From Thermoplasmata archaeon (GTDB taxonomy: Archaea > Thermoplasmatota > Thermoplasmata > UBA184): DNA of 54,183 nucleotides. The stretch spans positions 1 through 54,183 of the forward strand of contig JAKAZU010000005.1 in assembly GCA_021826525.1 (NCBI GenBank), written 5' to 3'. The notes beneath the pieces are model-generated. The model had not been told where the DNA came from, did no database searches, and saw nothing but the letters and a program-made list of their open reading frames with translations. The translations under genes were made by a program, and so were the position numbers. Positions 1 through 6,779 of the stretch are shown piece by piece (within the stretch, counting starts at the first letter, position 1; every line of letters begins with the position of its first letter).

Positions 1-521
1 TCTACGACGAGATCTCCGCCCGACTTCTGGTGGGAGGGGATCTTGCGAGTAGCGACGTTCTTTGTCTTCCAGAAGATCTCGGCGAACTCTTGGACCTCGT
101 TGAGCAGTTCCTGGGCGTCGGCCAGAGCGATTCCTTGGCGCGCTTTCGAAGCCTGCTTGAAGATCTTGAAGACGAGGTCGCTGGTCTGGGGGAAGGCCTT
201 GAGGTGGTCGGCGGTGAAGTAGTCGCCAAAGATGACCCGGATCTCGTGCTTCGCCTTCTCGGCGTGGAGTTCCTTGACCGCGGTGAAGCGCGCAATCTTT
301 TCGTTGTAGAGCTGGATCTCTTCGGGCTTCGCGCCCGGGGCCGGCGGGGTGGTCTCCGCAATCATCTGATCCATCCGGATCACGGTCAGTGCGGCGATCT
401 GCGCCTCATGGGGGTCGTAGATACCGCAGGGGATGTCGCAGTGGGCGTAGACGGTCTCGGGTCGTCCGGCCAAGGCACGGACGATATTGGTCGCTCGATC
501 ATACCACCGAAGGGCGGACAT
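1..521 (-). CDS. sodN: Nickel superoxide dismutase precursor (3' end outside window)
   Basis: Converts superoxide to O2 and H2O2 at a mononuclear nickel site. The N-terminal nickel hook HCDIPCGIYDP is visible at residues 27-37 of the predicted precursor, preceded by a 26-residue leader beginning MSALRWYDR and ending VYA. In the family this leader is removed so that His becomes residue 1 and binds nickel with the two Cys residues. The rest (VKELHAEKAKHEIRVIFGDY, EIFWKTKN) follows the Ni-SOD helical-bundle pattern. About 147 mature residues are seen before the window ends without a stop, against about 117 in Streptomyces, so there is a C-terminal extension. The start is the ATG at 521, where a TATA-like box lies 23-29 nt upstream. 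It diverges from the maturation protease gene and lies near nikR. The gene is cut only by the window edge. Confidence 0.9.
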   Translation of the reverse strand, partial: MSALRWYDRATNIVRALAGRPETVYAHCDIPCGIYDPHEAQIAALTVIRMDQMIAETTPPAPGAKPEEIQLYNEKIARFTAVKELHAEKAKHEIRVIFGDYFTADHLKAFPQTSDLVFKIFKQASKARQGIALADAQELLNEVQEFAEIFWKTKNVATRKIPSHQKSGGDLVV

Positions 522-543
522 GGCTTGGGCATCTCGGAAGGAG

Positions 544-550
544 CCATAAG
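544..550 (-). promoter_or_regulatory. TATA-like box of sodN
   Basis: On the minus strand the sequence CTTATGG sits 23-29 nt before the sodN ATG, the spacing expected for a leaderless archaeal transcript. No Shine-Dalgarno sequence precedes that ATG. The start codons of sodN and the divergent protease gene are only 29 nt apart, so this box overlaps the ribosome-binding region of the other gene. Confidence 0.4.
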
Positions 551-958
551 GTGAGCAGGTCGATGCCGATCGCATTCAAGGGAGCTACGACCCCGCCCCC
601 CCTCGGGCGCCGCCTACGTAGCCTGATCTTTGACGTCGTGGACGAGAGCATGAGGCCCCTGCTGAAGGCAGGGGACCGCATTCTGGTGGACACCGCGGCC
701 TATCGCCACCGCGTGCCCGAGGTGGGGGACATCGTCGTCTTCCGAGATCCTCAGGAGCCGCGCCGTCGCTTGGTCAAACGGGTCGCGGCACCGGTGGATC
801 CGACCCGCGGAGGGGGCGTATCCGTCCTTGGCACCGATCCCGAACACAGCCGGGACAGCCGGAGTTTTGGGCCGGTTCCACCCCGGCTCATTCTCGGAAA
901 GGCATGGTACCGAACGGGTCCTGCGGGGCGCGAAGGATCGCTTGAGCAGGTGAGGTAG
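551..958 (+). CDS. sodX: Ni-SOD maturation protease, S26 signal-peptidase family
   Basis: Predicted to cut the leader off the Ni-SOD precursor and free its N-terminal His. It is an S26-type Ser/Lys protease of about 135 residues: the nucleophile motif DESMRPLL (Ser about 33, S-x-M), the general base in RRRLVKRVAA (Lys about 76), and the box VLGTDPEHSRDSRSFGPVP typical of the family. There is no clear membrane anchor, unlike ordinary signal peptidases, which fits a dedicated soluble enzyme. It diverges from sodN. I chose the GTG at 551 because AAGGAG lies 7 nt upstream; an in-frame ATG at 563 preceded by GGTGA is an equally reasonable start. Function is inferred from the motifs plus its position beside sodN. 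Confidence 0.85.
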   Translation: MSRSMPIAFKGATTPPPLGRRLRSLIFDVVDESMRPLLKAGDRILVDTAAYRHRVPEVGDIVVFRDPQEPRRRLVKRVAAPVDPTRGGGVSVLGTDPEHSRDSRSFGPVPPRLILGKAWYRTGPAGREGSLEQVR

Positions 959-1126
959 CCCTTGAGACGCCCGCCTCTACGAGAGGGAAGGCACCGGCGG
1001 ACGTCTCCGGGTCTCTTGGACGGTGCCACCAAGAGACGCCGCGCCGATGCCCGAGGCCATTCTACACAATTCCCCGACCTCCTATATAGTTATCCCGCCC
1101 CTGGGAATGTGCGTTCCGGCCGTTTT
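959..1126. other. Intergenic region between convergent sodX and nikR
   Basis: No credible gene. It holds one short AT-rich patch around 1079-1093 (CTCCTATATAGTTATC) that stands out in GC-rich surroundings. It resembles a TATA box on either strand but leads to no open frame, so its role is unknown; it could be a termination region for the two converging genes. Confidence 0.4.
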
Positions 1127-1609
1127 CTAGCTCGCTTTTCGATGCGGGTGGCGATGTCCGGTGCTTCCACCGACGATCGAAGGGCTCGTGATCGAGTAGT
1201 CTCCAAAGGCGATACCGCGGATACCACGTAGGTCCTCGGCGGCCCGCGCCAATTCCCGACGGCTACCGGCCATGCCTAGGACCTCCATGCACGAGTCGCC
1301 GTGAAGGTGAACGTGCCCGGAGAACCGGATGTGGTCGCCCCAACGGTGCTCTTCCGCGACGAGGCGGCGCAGGACGCTGGGCGCATCGTGACGATACAGT
1401 AGGGTCACCGTGGCGACCGAATCCGCCTCCGGGTTCCCCAGCGCCTGCTCCGAGAGCTCCTTCCGTATCAAGGTGCGAATAGCATCGGAACGGCTCGGAG
1501 AGTTCCGTTCGCGCACCCAAGAATCCAAGAGGCGCAGCAGTCCGGGCTCGAGCGATACGCCGATGCGCGCGACATATTCCTTTCGCTTGCTGCGGTTGGT
1601 TCCTCGCAT
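1127..1609 (-). CDS. nikR: Nickel-responsive transcriptional regulator NikR
   Basis: A ribbon-helix-helix repressor that binds DNA when loaded with nickel. Residues 12-52 (EYVARIGVSLEPGLLRLLDS, then SRSDAIRTLIRKEL) form the RHH domain. Residues 65-140 form the ACT-like nickel-binding domain, with HVHLHGDSCMEV. All four nickel ligands of E. coli NikR are present at the correct spacing: His88, His99, His101 and Cys107 (H-x10-H-x-H-x5-C). The C-terminus adds a His/Arg-rich tail (GHRHPHRKAS). A purine-rich GGAGG lies 10 nt before the ATG. It converges on sodX and is close to sodN, so regulation of nickel-dependent SOD or nickel uptake is the natural inference. The operator was not identified. Confidence 0.9.
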   Translation of the reverse strand: MRGTNRSKRKEYVARIGVSLEPGLLRLLDSWVRERNSPSRSDAIRTLIRKELSEQALGNPEADSVATVTLLYRHDAPSVLRRLVAEEHRWGDHIRFSGHVHLHGDSCMEVLGMAGSRRELARAAEDLRGIRGIAFGDYSITSPSIVGGSTGHRHPHRKAS

Positions 1610-1744
1610 GGTAGTTCCCCCTCCAAGACCGGTAGGCCCTTCACGTTACGCCGCACGCGGGGGTCGTTCCATGGCGCGGGGCCACCGCTTCGGTGCCGGG
1701 ATGGATCGGCCCACGACCCCAACGGCTCGAAGGCGCCGAGGGCG

Positions 1745-2902
1745 TTACCCGCTCGGGCGACGCCGGGACGGTTCCCGAGGCCGCCGATCGGAGACGATCC
1801 TAAGCATCTCGGCGATTTTCTCGGTGGCCCTGGGCAAGGGGAGCCGCATCAGCTCCTCCGGACGTACCCAGGCCTGAGAGGGCCGGGGCGATGGCCGCTC
1901 CTGGAGGGGAATTCGTCCGCCGAACACATGGAGCTCGACGGTGAAGTGGCTGTATGCGTGGTGCACGACGCCGGCGCTCGTCAACCTCGGAACGGGAGAG
2001 CCCACCTCTTCCCTCCACTCGCGCCGAGCGGCCGTGCGCGGGCTCTCCCGAGGTTCGAGCTTGCCGCCGGGAAATTCGTAGAGGCCCCCTAGCAATCCGG
2101 TCGGAGCTCGCCGCTGGACGAGGTAGCGTCCTCCGGACTCGACCACGACGACGGCGGCCACCACGGTGGGTCGCGGCGGACGTCGGTGCCTCCGAGGCAG
2201 CGACCCCGGGTCGTCCAAAGTCGAGTACGCCCGACAGTGCTCTCGTACCGGGCAGCGAGGGCAATCGGGGCGGGACGGAAGGCAAATCGTCTCCCCGAGC
2301 TCCATCAGAGCCTCGGTGAACCGTCCGGGGTGCCGACTCGGGAGGACCCCCTCGAGGTTCCGCACGAGTCGCTTTGTCATGGCCGTCGAACGAACGTCCC
2401 CCCGTTCGGCCCACCAGCGAGCGGCGACGCGCCGACCGTTCGCCTCGAGAGCGACTACCGGGAGGTCGAACGCGATCGCCGCGATCGCGCGTGCGATGTA
2501 CGGGCCGACCCCCGGCAAGGTCTCCAGCTCGTCCACGGTCTGCGGGAATATCCCCCGCCGCTCGGTCACGATCTGCCGCGCGGCGGCGTGAAGGTTCCTC
2601 GCTCGGGCGTAGTATCCGGCTCCCTGCCAGGCCTTCAACACCGAAGGGAGCGGTGCGCGGGCGAGCGACCGAACGGTCGGGAAGCGAGCGAGGAACCGCT
2701 CGTAGTAGGGCGCCGCCTGAGCGACCCGGGTCTGCTGGAGCATCACTTCGGCGACCCAAACCGAGTACGGGTCGTGCGAGCGTCTCCACGGTAGGGGGCG
2801 ACGCGACCGGCCGAACCAGGCCACGAGCGCCGACCCGACCGACGCGCTCGGGACGGCGCGCGGCGGTCGCGAAAGGGCCACCGTCTCCTCGGCCCTACGC
2901 AT
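1745..2902 (-). CDS. mutY: Adenine DNA glycosylase MutY fused to an intact Nudix domain
   Basis: Removes adenine mispaired with 8-oxoguanine. The N-terminal glycosylase has AEVMLQQTRV with the catalytic Glu52, the hairpin-helix-hairpin LPGVGPYIARAI (129-140), and the 4Fe-4S ligands Cys207, 214, 217 and 223 (C-x6-C-x2-C-x5-C). Residues 245-370 are the C-terminal 8-oxoG-recognising domain, with HAYSH in place of the usual F-S-H loop. Two oddities stand out. The catalytic Asp of the LDGNV motif is Glu (Glu153, in VVALEANGRRV; codon GAG). The C-terminal domain carries a complete Nudix box (280-302, GGKLEPRE through REWREEVG), whereas MutY C-termini normally have lost it. At 385 residues the length is normal for MutY. 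It diverges from the thioredoxin gene. Confidence 0.93.
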   Translation of the reverse strand: MRRAEETVALSRPPRAVPSASVGSALVAWFGRSRRPLPWRRSHDPYSVWVAEVMLQQTRVAQAAPYYERFLARFPTVRSLARAPLPSVLKAWQGAGYYARARNLHAAARQIVTERRGIFPQTVDELETLPGVGPYIARAIAAIAFDLPVVALEANGRRVAARWWAERGDVRSTAMTKRLVRNLEGVLPSRHPGRFTEALMELGETICLPSRPDCPRCPVREHCRAYSTLDDPGSLPRRHRRPPRPTVVAAVVVVESGGRYLVQRRAPTGLLGGLYEFPGGKLEPRESPRTAARREWREEVGSPVPRLTSAGVVHHAYSHFTVELHVFGGRIPLQERPSPRPSQAWVRPEELMRLPLPRATEKIAEMLRIVSDRRPREPSRRRPSG

Positions 2903-2910
2903 CGACCTAC

Positions 2911-2918
2911 AGCTTAAA
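2911..2918 (+). promoter_or_regulatory. TATA-like box upstream of thioredoxin gene
   Basis: CTTAAAGC in the short divergent gap between mutY and the thioredoxin gene, about 35-42 nt before the thioredoxin ATG. It implies a short leader of around 13 nt. It is the only AT-rich patch in the gap. Confidence 0.4.
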
Positions 2919-2952
2919 GCGGGCCCGGCCCTCGAATCGCCGCTTCATCGTC

Positions 2953-3285
2953 ATGAGCGGAATGATCGTCGTCACCGACGACAACTTCGAACGGGAAGTG
3001 ATTCACTCCCGATTGCCCGTTGTTGTCGACTTCACCGCCGAGTGGTGCGCGCCGTGTCGTATCACCGAGCCGATACTCAAGGAGCTCAGCCAGAAGCTCG
3101 ACGGACGAGTCAAATTCGCCAAAGTCGAGGTCGACAGTGCCGATCGGACGACCCGTGCCTACGGGATCCACTCGATCCCGACGTACCTCTTCGTCGTGGA
3201 AGGAAAGGAGAAAGGGCGCGAGATCGGCCCGGTAGAACCGGCCGAGTTCCGTTCGATCCTGAAGCGCTACTTCGACTTCGCCTGA
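2953..3285 (+). CDS. trxA: Thioredoxin
   Basis: A small cytoplasmic dithiol-disulfide oxidoreductase of 110 residues, the usual thioredoxin length. The redox motif is WCAPC (Cys32 and Cys35; Ala replaces the common Gly), after the strand VVVDFTAE. The conserved cis-proline is Pro76 in SIPTYLF. There is no signal peptide. It is transcribed away from mutY and converges on purH. The first of two nearby ATGs (2953 and 2962) is used; either could be correct. Its reductase partner is not in the window. Confidence 0.93.
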   Translation: MSGMIVVTDDNFEREVIHSRLPVVVDFTAEWCAPCRITEPILKELSQKLDGRVKFAKVEVDSADRTTRAYGIHSIPTYLFVVEGKEKGREIGPVEPAEFRSILKRYFDFA

Positions 3286-3452
3286 ACCCCGCGCTACCCG
3301 TTCCTTCGCGCCGTCGACCCGGACCTCCCACCTCCGGTTCGGGTGTCCTCCCCGAGGGTCCGCGGAACATCCCCGCCGCTCGATGTCGAGTGTTGCCGTC
3401 GGTCGGTGGCCGGACCTACTTGGGAGCGCGATCGCTGAGGGTGGCGGGATGA
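3286..3452. other. Intergenic region between convergent trxA and purH
   Basis: A gap of 167 nt between two converging stop codons. I see no open frame, tRNA-like fold or repeat in it. Confidence 0.5.
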
Positions 3453-5042
3453 TCAATGGCGGAAAACGCGCCAGCCCGTGAAGAGCATCGAGATGTGATA
3501 GCGCTCGGCCATCGCGATCACCTCGGGATCGCGCAGGCTGCCGCCCGGCTGGAGTATCGCGCGCACGCCGGCCTTGCCGGCGATCTCGACGCCATCGGCG
3601 AACGGGAAGAACGCGTCGGACGCGAGCGCCGCCCCTTTCGCCCGGTCCCCCGCGATCTCACACGCCAGCTGGACCGACTTCGCCCGGGTCGGCTGACCGC
3701 CTCCGATTCCCACGGTCTTCGATCCCTGGACGAGGACGATCGCGTTCGACTTCGTGTGACGGACGACGCGCCAGGCGAAGTCGAGCGAGGAGGCCATCTC
3801 CCCGGTGATCGGCGGGCCCGCCACGAGACGGAACTCGTGGGGAGCAAGCTGGCGTTGGTCGACCTCCTGAAGGAGAAGATAGTCGAGCGCGCTGTGCGCC
3901 TCCCACCGGGTCGGCCCGAGGGTTCGCGGGGTCATCCGGACGAGCTTGATCTTCGGGCGCTTGTCGAGGAGATCCTTGGCCGCCGGTTCGAAGTCGGGGG
4001 CGGCCAGGAGATCGACAAAAACTCCCTTGAATCCTGCCAGATCGGCCGGTCCAAGGCGTCGATTGACCGCCACGGCGCAGCCATACCGGGCAACCGGGTC
4101 GGTGACGATTGCGCCTTCGACCGCTTCGCCGATTGTGTTCCCGGAGGCGACGCCGCACGGGGTGGCGTGCTTCACTACCGTTGCGCTCGGGGCCCGGAAC
4201 TCCGCGACCGTAGCTCGCGCAGTCTCGAGGTCCAAGAGGTTGGTGAACGAGAGCGGATCGCCCTTGATTTGCTCGAACGGTTCGCCCGTGAGGCCCGCGC
4301 CCGGCGAGACCGCGGTGTAGACGGCCGAACGTTGGTGGGGGTTCTCGCCGTAGCGTAGACGCAGCGGTGCCCGGCGAAAGACGACCTCCGGGGGAAACGG
4401 GTCTTCCTGGGAGATGGCCGAAGAGATCCCGCGGGCGATGGCGCCGTCGTAGGCGGAAATCCTTCGGAACGCCTCGACTGCCAAGTTCCGACGAGTTGCC
4501 GCCGACAACGCCCCGGACGCGGCGCGCAGCTCGTTCAGGACCGGTGCGTAGTGACGAGGGTCGAGCACGACCGCGACCCGGGAATGGTTCTTCGCCGCCG
4601 CTCGGGCCAGGGTGACGCCGCCGATGTCGATGTACTCCTCGTGGTCACTCTGCGTCGGGTGCTCGGCGAGATGCTTCTCGAACGGGTACAGTTCGACGAC
4701 GACCAGATCGAATCGAAGGAAGCCGCGTTCGCTCAGCTCCTTCTCGCCTTCGGCGGTCGCCGTCGAAAGGATCCCCGCGAGGAGTGCCGGATGCAGTGTC
4801 TTGATCCGGCCACCGAACCACGAACCGATCCCCGTGAGGTCCTCGGCGGCTCGGGCCCGCACCCCGGCTACCTCGAGGGCCTGCCGGGTACCTCGAGTCG
4901 CCCAGAGTTCTACACCGAGGTCGGTGAGCCCCCGCGCGAAGTCCGCGAGCCCACTCTTATCATCCACCGAAAGGAGAGCCCGCTCGACACGAACCCTTCC
5001 GGCTCCCGGCTCTGCCAATCCCTTACCCCTTACGGGGAGCAT
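3453..5042 (-). CDS. purH: Bifunctional AICAR formyltransferase/IMP cyclohydrolase
   Basis: Catalyses the last two steps of IMP synthesis: folate-dependent formylation of AICAR and ring closure. The N-terminal cyclohydrolase (MGS-like) domain begins RALLSVDDKSGLADFARGL and includes GGRIKTLHPALLAGIL. The C-terminal transformylase domain has LRYGENPHQ, KHATPCGVASGN (catalytic Lys-His) and SDAFFPFADG. The length of 529 residues matches full-length PurH. The ATG at 5042 is used; the frame stays open further upstream, but that part overlaps the RNase P gene and is not conserved in type. A second AICAR-formylating enzyme, PurP, is encoded at 28958, so this archaeon appears to carry both pathways. 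Confidence 0.95.
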   Translation of the reverse strand: MLPVRGKGLAEPGAGRVRVERALLSVDDKSGLADFARGLTDLGVELWATRGTRQALEVAGVRARAAEDLTGIGSWFGGRIKTLHPALLAGILSTATAEGEKELSERGFLRFDLVVVELYPFEKHLAEHPTQSDHEEYIDIGGVTLARAAAKNHSRVAVVLDPRHYAPVLNELRAASGALSAATRRNLAVEAFRRISAYDGAIARGISSAISQEDPFPPEVVFRRAPLRLRYGENPHQRSAVYTAVSPGAGLTGEPFEQIKGDPLSFTNLLDLETARATVAEFRAPSATVVKHATPCGVASGNTIGEAVEGAIVTDPVARYGCAVAVNRRLGPADLAGFKGVFVDLLAAPDFEPAAKDLLDKRPKIKLVRMTPRTLGPTRWEAHSALDYLLLQEVDQRQLAPHEFRLVAGPPITGEMASSLDFAWRVVRHTKSNAIVLVQGSKTVGIGGGQPTRAKSVQLACEIAGDRAKGAALASDAFFPFADGVEIAGKAGVRAILQPGGSLRDPEVIAMAERYHISMLFTGWRVFRH

Positions 5043-5080
5043 GCAATCCAGATAATGCTCGCGGGCGGTGGCGGGGCCGA

Positions 5081-5437
5081 TCAGCCCGACAACCCGCTCG
5101 CTTTCCGCCGGATCCAGCTCTTCGCGCCGACGAGGGTTCCCCAAGTGCGGATCGTGCGGATCGACCAACGACCTGCGGGGCGCGAGGTGGCGTTCCATCG
5201 GGCGCGAGCGAACGTCATCGTATGCTGATCGACGGCAACGATCGCGCGACGAGCATCCGACCGTACCACGCGGTAGCTGAGCGAGGGAGGCGACGGCGAA
5301 CCGACGTCATCAAGGACCCGACGCCATGCATCGGCGGACCCTACCGGGACGAGCTCCCCCGCCACCTCGATCCCGAGGTAGCGGGGGCGGGAAGGGGTTC
5401 GCTTACCGGACGAGGTCGATGACTTCCTCGGACTCAC
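5081..5437 (-). CDS. rnp2: Ribonuclease P protein component 2 (Pop5/Rpp14 family)
   Basis: A protein subunit of archaeal RNase P, which matures the 5' ends of tRNAs. The 118-residue product has the family start RPRYLGIEVAGE, a central IVAVDQHTMTFARARWNA resembling the conserved I-V-R-x-H-x6-R-x-A stretch, and the C-terminal IRTIRTWGTLVGAKSWI matching the family's R-T-L-G-x-S-G-T-I element. Similarity is moderate, so the call rests on the order of these elements and on length. The only plausible start is a GTG that overlaps the end of ftsZ by 35 nt. It lies between ftsZ and purH and is probably co-transcribed with them. Confidence 0.75.
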   Translation of the reverse strand: MSPRKSSTSSGKRTPSRPRYLGIEVAGELVPVGSADAWRRVLDDVGSPSPPSLSYRVVRSDARRAIVAVDQHTMTFARARWNATSRPAGRWSIRTIRTWGTLVGAKSWIRRKASGLSG

Positions 5438-6536
5438 CGGCAGCGTAGCCTCCCTTCTGGCCGAGGAGGCTGGTCGCGCGGACTCCCGTGATGATCAGGA
5501 GCACCTTGATGGTGTTCTCCATCTCGGGGGACGACTCGACCGAGCACCCCCAGATGATGCGGGCGCGCTTGGAGATCTTGCCGCCTACGAGCGACGCGGC
5601 CTTCTCCGCCTCGGAGACCGTCATCGTCGGTCCGCCGATGACGCGCACGAGCGCGCCGGTGGCGTCCTTGAGCTCCACGCTGCCAAGCAGCGGGCTCGTC
5701 AGGGCCTCGGTGACCGCTTCGTTCACCCGGTCGGTGGCGCTCTCGCTCTCGCCGAGGCCGATCAGGGCGACCCCGCCGTCCTTCATGACCGTCAGGATGT
5801 CGGCGTAGTCGAGGTTGACCAGCCCGGGGCGCGTCACGATCTCGGCGATCCCCTTGATCGCGGTCATCAGGACTGCGTCCGCGAGTTTGAACGCCGCATC
5901 GAGCGGCATGCGCGGGACGAGCTCGAGCAGCTTGTCGTTCTGGATGACGATCGTCGTATCGCAGACGCGGCGTAGGCGCTCGAGGCCGTCGCGGGCCTGC
6001 TCCATGCGCGCAGTCCCTTCGCCGGCGAACGGAAGGGTGACGACGCCCATCGTGAGCGCGCCGCTCTCCTTCGCGAGGCGCGCCACGAGGTGCGCGGAGC
6101 CGGTCCCGGTTCCACCGCCCATCCCGGCGGTCACGAATACGATGTGGGCTCCCTGGATGAATTGTCGAATCTCTTCCTCGTTCTCCCGCGCCGCCTCTTC
6201 GCCTATCTCGGGGCGAGCGCCGGCGCCCAAGCCCTTGGTGGCCCGGCGGCCAATGAGGATCTTCCGAGGCGCGTGGATGGTGAGAAGGTGCTTCGCATCG
6301 GTGTTGATGGCGCACATCTCGGCGCCCTGGATGCCTTCCTCGACGCAACGGTTGATCGTGTTCGATCCGCCGCCTCCGCACCCGACGATCCGGATGTTGA
6401 CCTTCAACGTCTCCGCTAGTTTCGCGAGTTCCGCGTCGTCCGCGCTCGCGTACGTCGGAGCATCGGCCTTCTTCTCCTCGACGAGGGCCTGGTCGTCTTG
6501 GTGCTTCGCGATCGCTTCCTGAATGATGGATTTCAT
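5403..6536 (-). CDS. ftsZ: Cell division protein FtsZ
   Basis: A tubulin-like GTPase that forms the division ring. The GTP-binding signature GMGGGTGTGS is at residues 138-147, an N-terminal nucleotide loop GCGGGGSN at 52-59, and the T7 synergy loop NLDYADILTVMKDGG further on. The 377-residue length is normal. An acidic, helical N-terminal extension of about 45 residues precedes the core. The C-terminus ends in ESEEVIDLVR, an acidic-hydrophobic tail of the kind used for partner binding. GGAG lies 6 nt before the ATG. The leader contains an inverted repeat (6558-6572). It is first in a probable operon with rnp2 and purH. Confidence 0.97.
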   Translation of the reverse strand: MKSIIQEAIAKHQDDQALVEEKKADAPTYASADDAELAKLAETLKVNIRIVGCGGGGSNTINRCVEEGIQGAEMCAINTDAKHLLTIHAPRKILIGRRATKGLGAGARPEIGEEAARENEEEIRQFIQGAHIVFVTAGMGGGTGTGSAHLVARLAKESGALTMGVVTLPFAGEGTARMEQARDGLERLRRVCDTTIVIQNDKLLELVPRMPLDAAFKLADAVLMTAIKGIAEIVTRPGLVNLDYADILTVMKDGGVALIGLGESESATDRVNEAVTEALTSPLLGSVELKDATGALVRVIGGPTMTVSEAEKAASLVGGKISKRARIIWGCSVESSPEMENTIKVLLIITGVRATSLLGQKGGYAAGESEEVIDLVR

Positions 6537-6557
6537 CGTTGGCTCCGTTTGTCAGAC

Positions 6558-6572
6558 GAGCGTCATACGCTC
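6558..6572. repeat. Short inverted repeat at the ftsZ transcription start region
   Basis: GAGCGT-CAT-ACGCTC is a perfect 6-bp inverted repeat with a 3-nt centre, placed 22-36 nt before the ftsZ ATG. It lies about 25-30 nt downstream of a TATA-like TTTAAGTA, so it would overlap the start of transcription. It could be an operator or a leader hairpin; chance is not excluded at this length. Confidence 0.4.
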
Positions 6573-6594
6573 TGGCAACGACTCGGAGATTCGC

Positions 6595-6602
6595 TACTTA
6601 AA
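6595..6602 (-). promoter_or_regulatory. TATA-like box of ftsZ
   Basis: On the minus strand TTTAAGTA lies about 60 nt before the ftsZ ATG, in one of the few AT-rich patches of the region. With the usual 25-nt offset it gives a leader of about 35 nt that carries GGAG. Confidence 0.4.
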
Positions 6603-6779
6603 CGTTTGTTTGGACTCGGCGCTTGTGGTGATGATACCGGTAATGGCCGAGTCGAGCGGCCGACGACTCGATCCTAGCTGCAAGAGACCCTTTAGCCACG
6701 AGACCCGAAGAACACGAACTCCTCGTCTGACACTATACGCTATCCCGAAGAACGGAACGGGCGGTTCCCGGCTCTCGAC
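6603..6779. other. Intergenic region between ftsZ promoter and surface-protein gene
   Basis: No gene seen. It contains a 7-bp inverted repeat, CGAGTCG (6648-6654) and CGACTCG (6664-6670), downstream of the surface-protein stop on the minus strand. That repeat could act as a processing or termination hairpin, though no T-run follows it. Confidence 0.4.

Noticed and set aside
1060..1100. AT-rich patch read as a promoter for a hidden gene
   Set aside because: No frame with a start or family features lies at the expected distance on either strand.
5043..5198. Upstream extension of purH to 5198
   Set aside because: Overlaps the RNase P Pop5 gene and does not resemble PurH; the ATG at 5042 gives a normal PurH N-terminus.
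5434..6381. Open frame of 315 codons on the minus strand within ftsZ
   Set aside because: Arg/His/Asp-rich translation with no family features, inside the ftsZ coding region in another frame; high GC makes long spurious frames common.
6625..6735. C/D box small RNA suspected from GTGATGA and CTGA boxes
   Set aside because: The boxes are about 95 nt apart with no internal C'/D' pair or closing stem; too long for a standard archaeal C/D guide.
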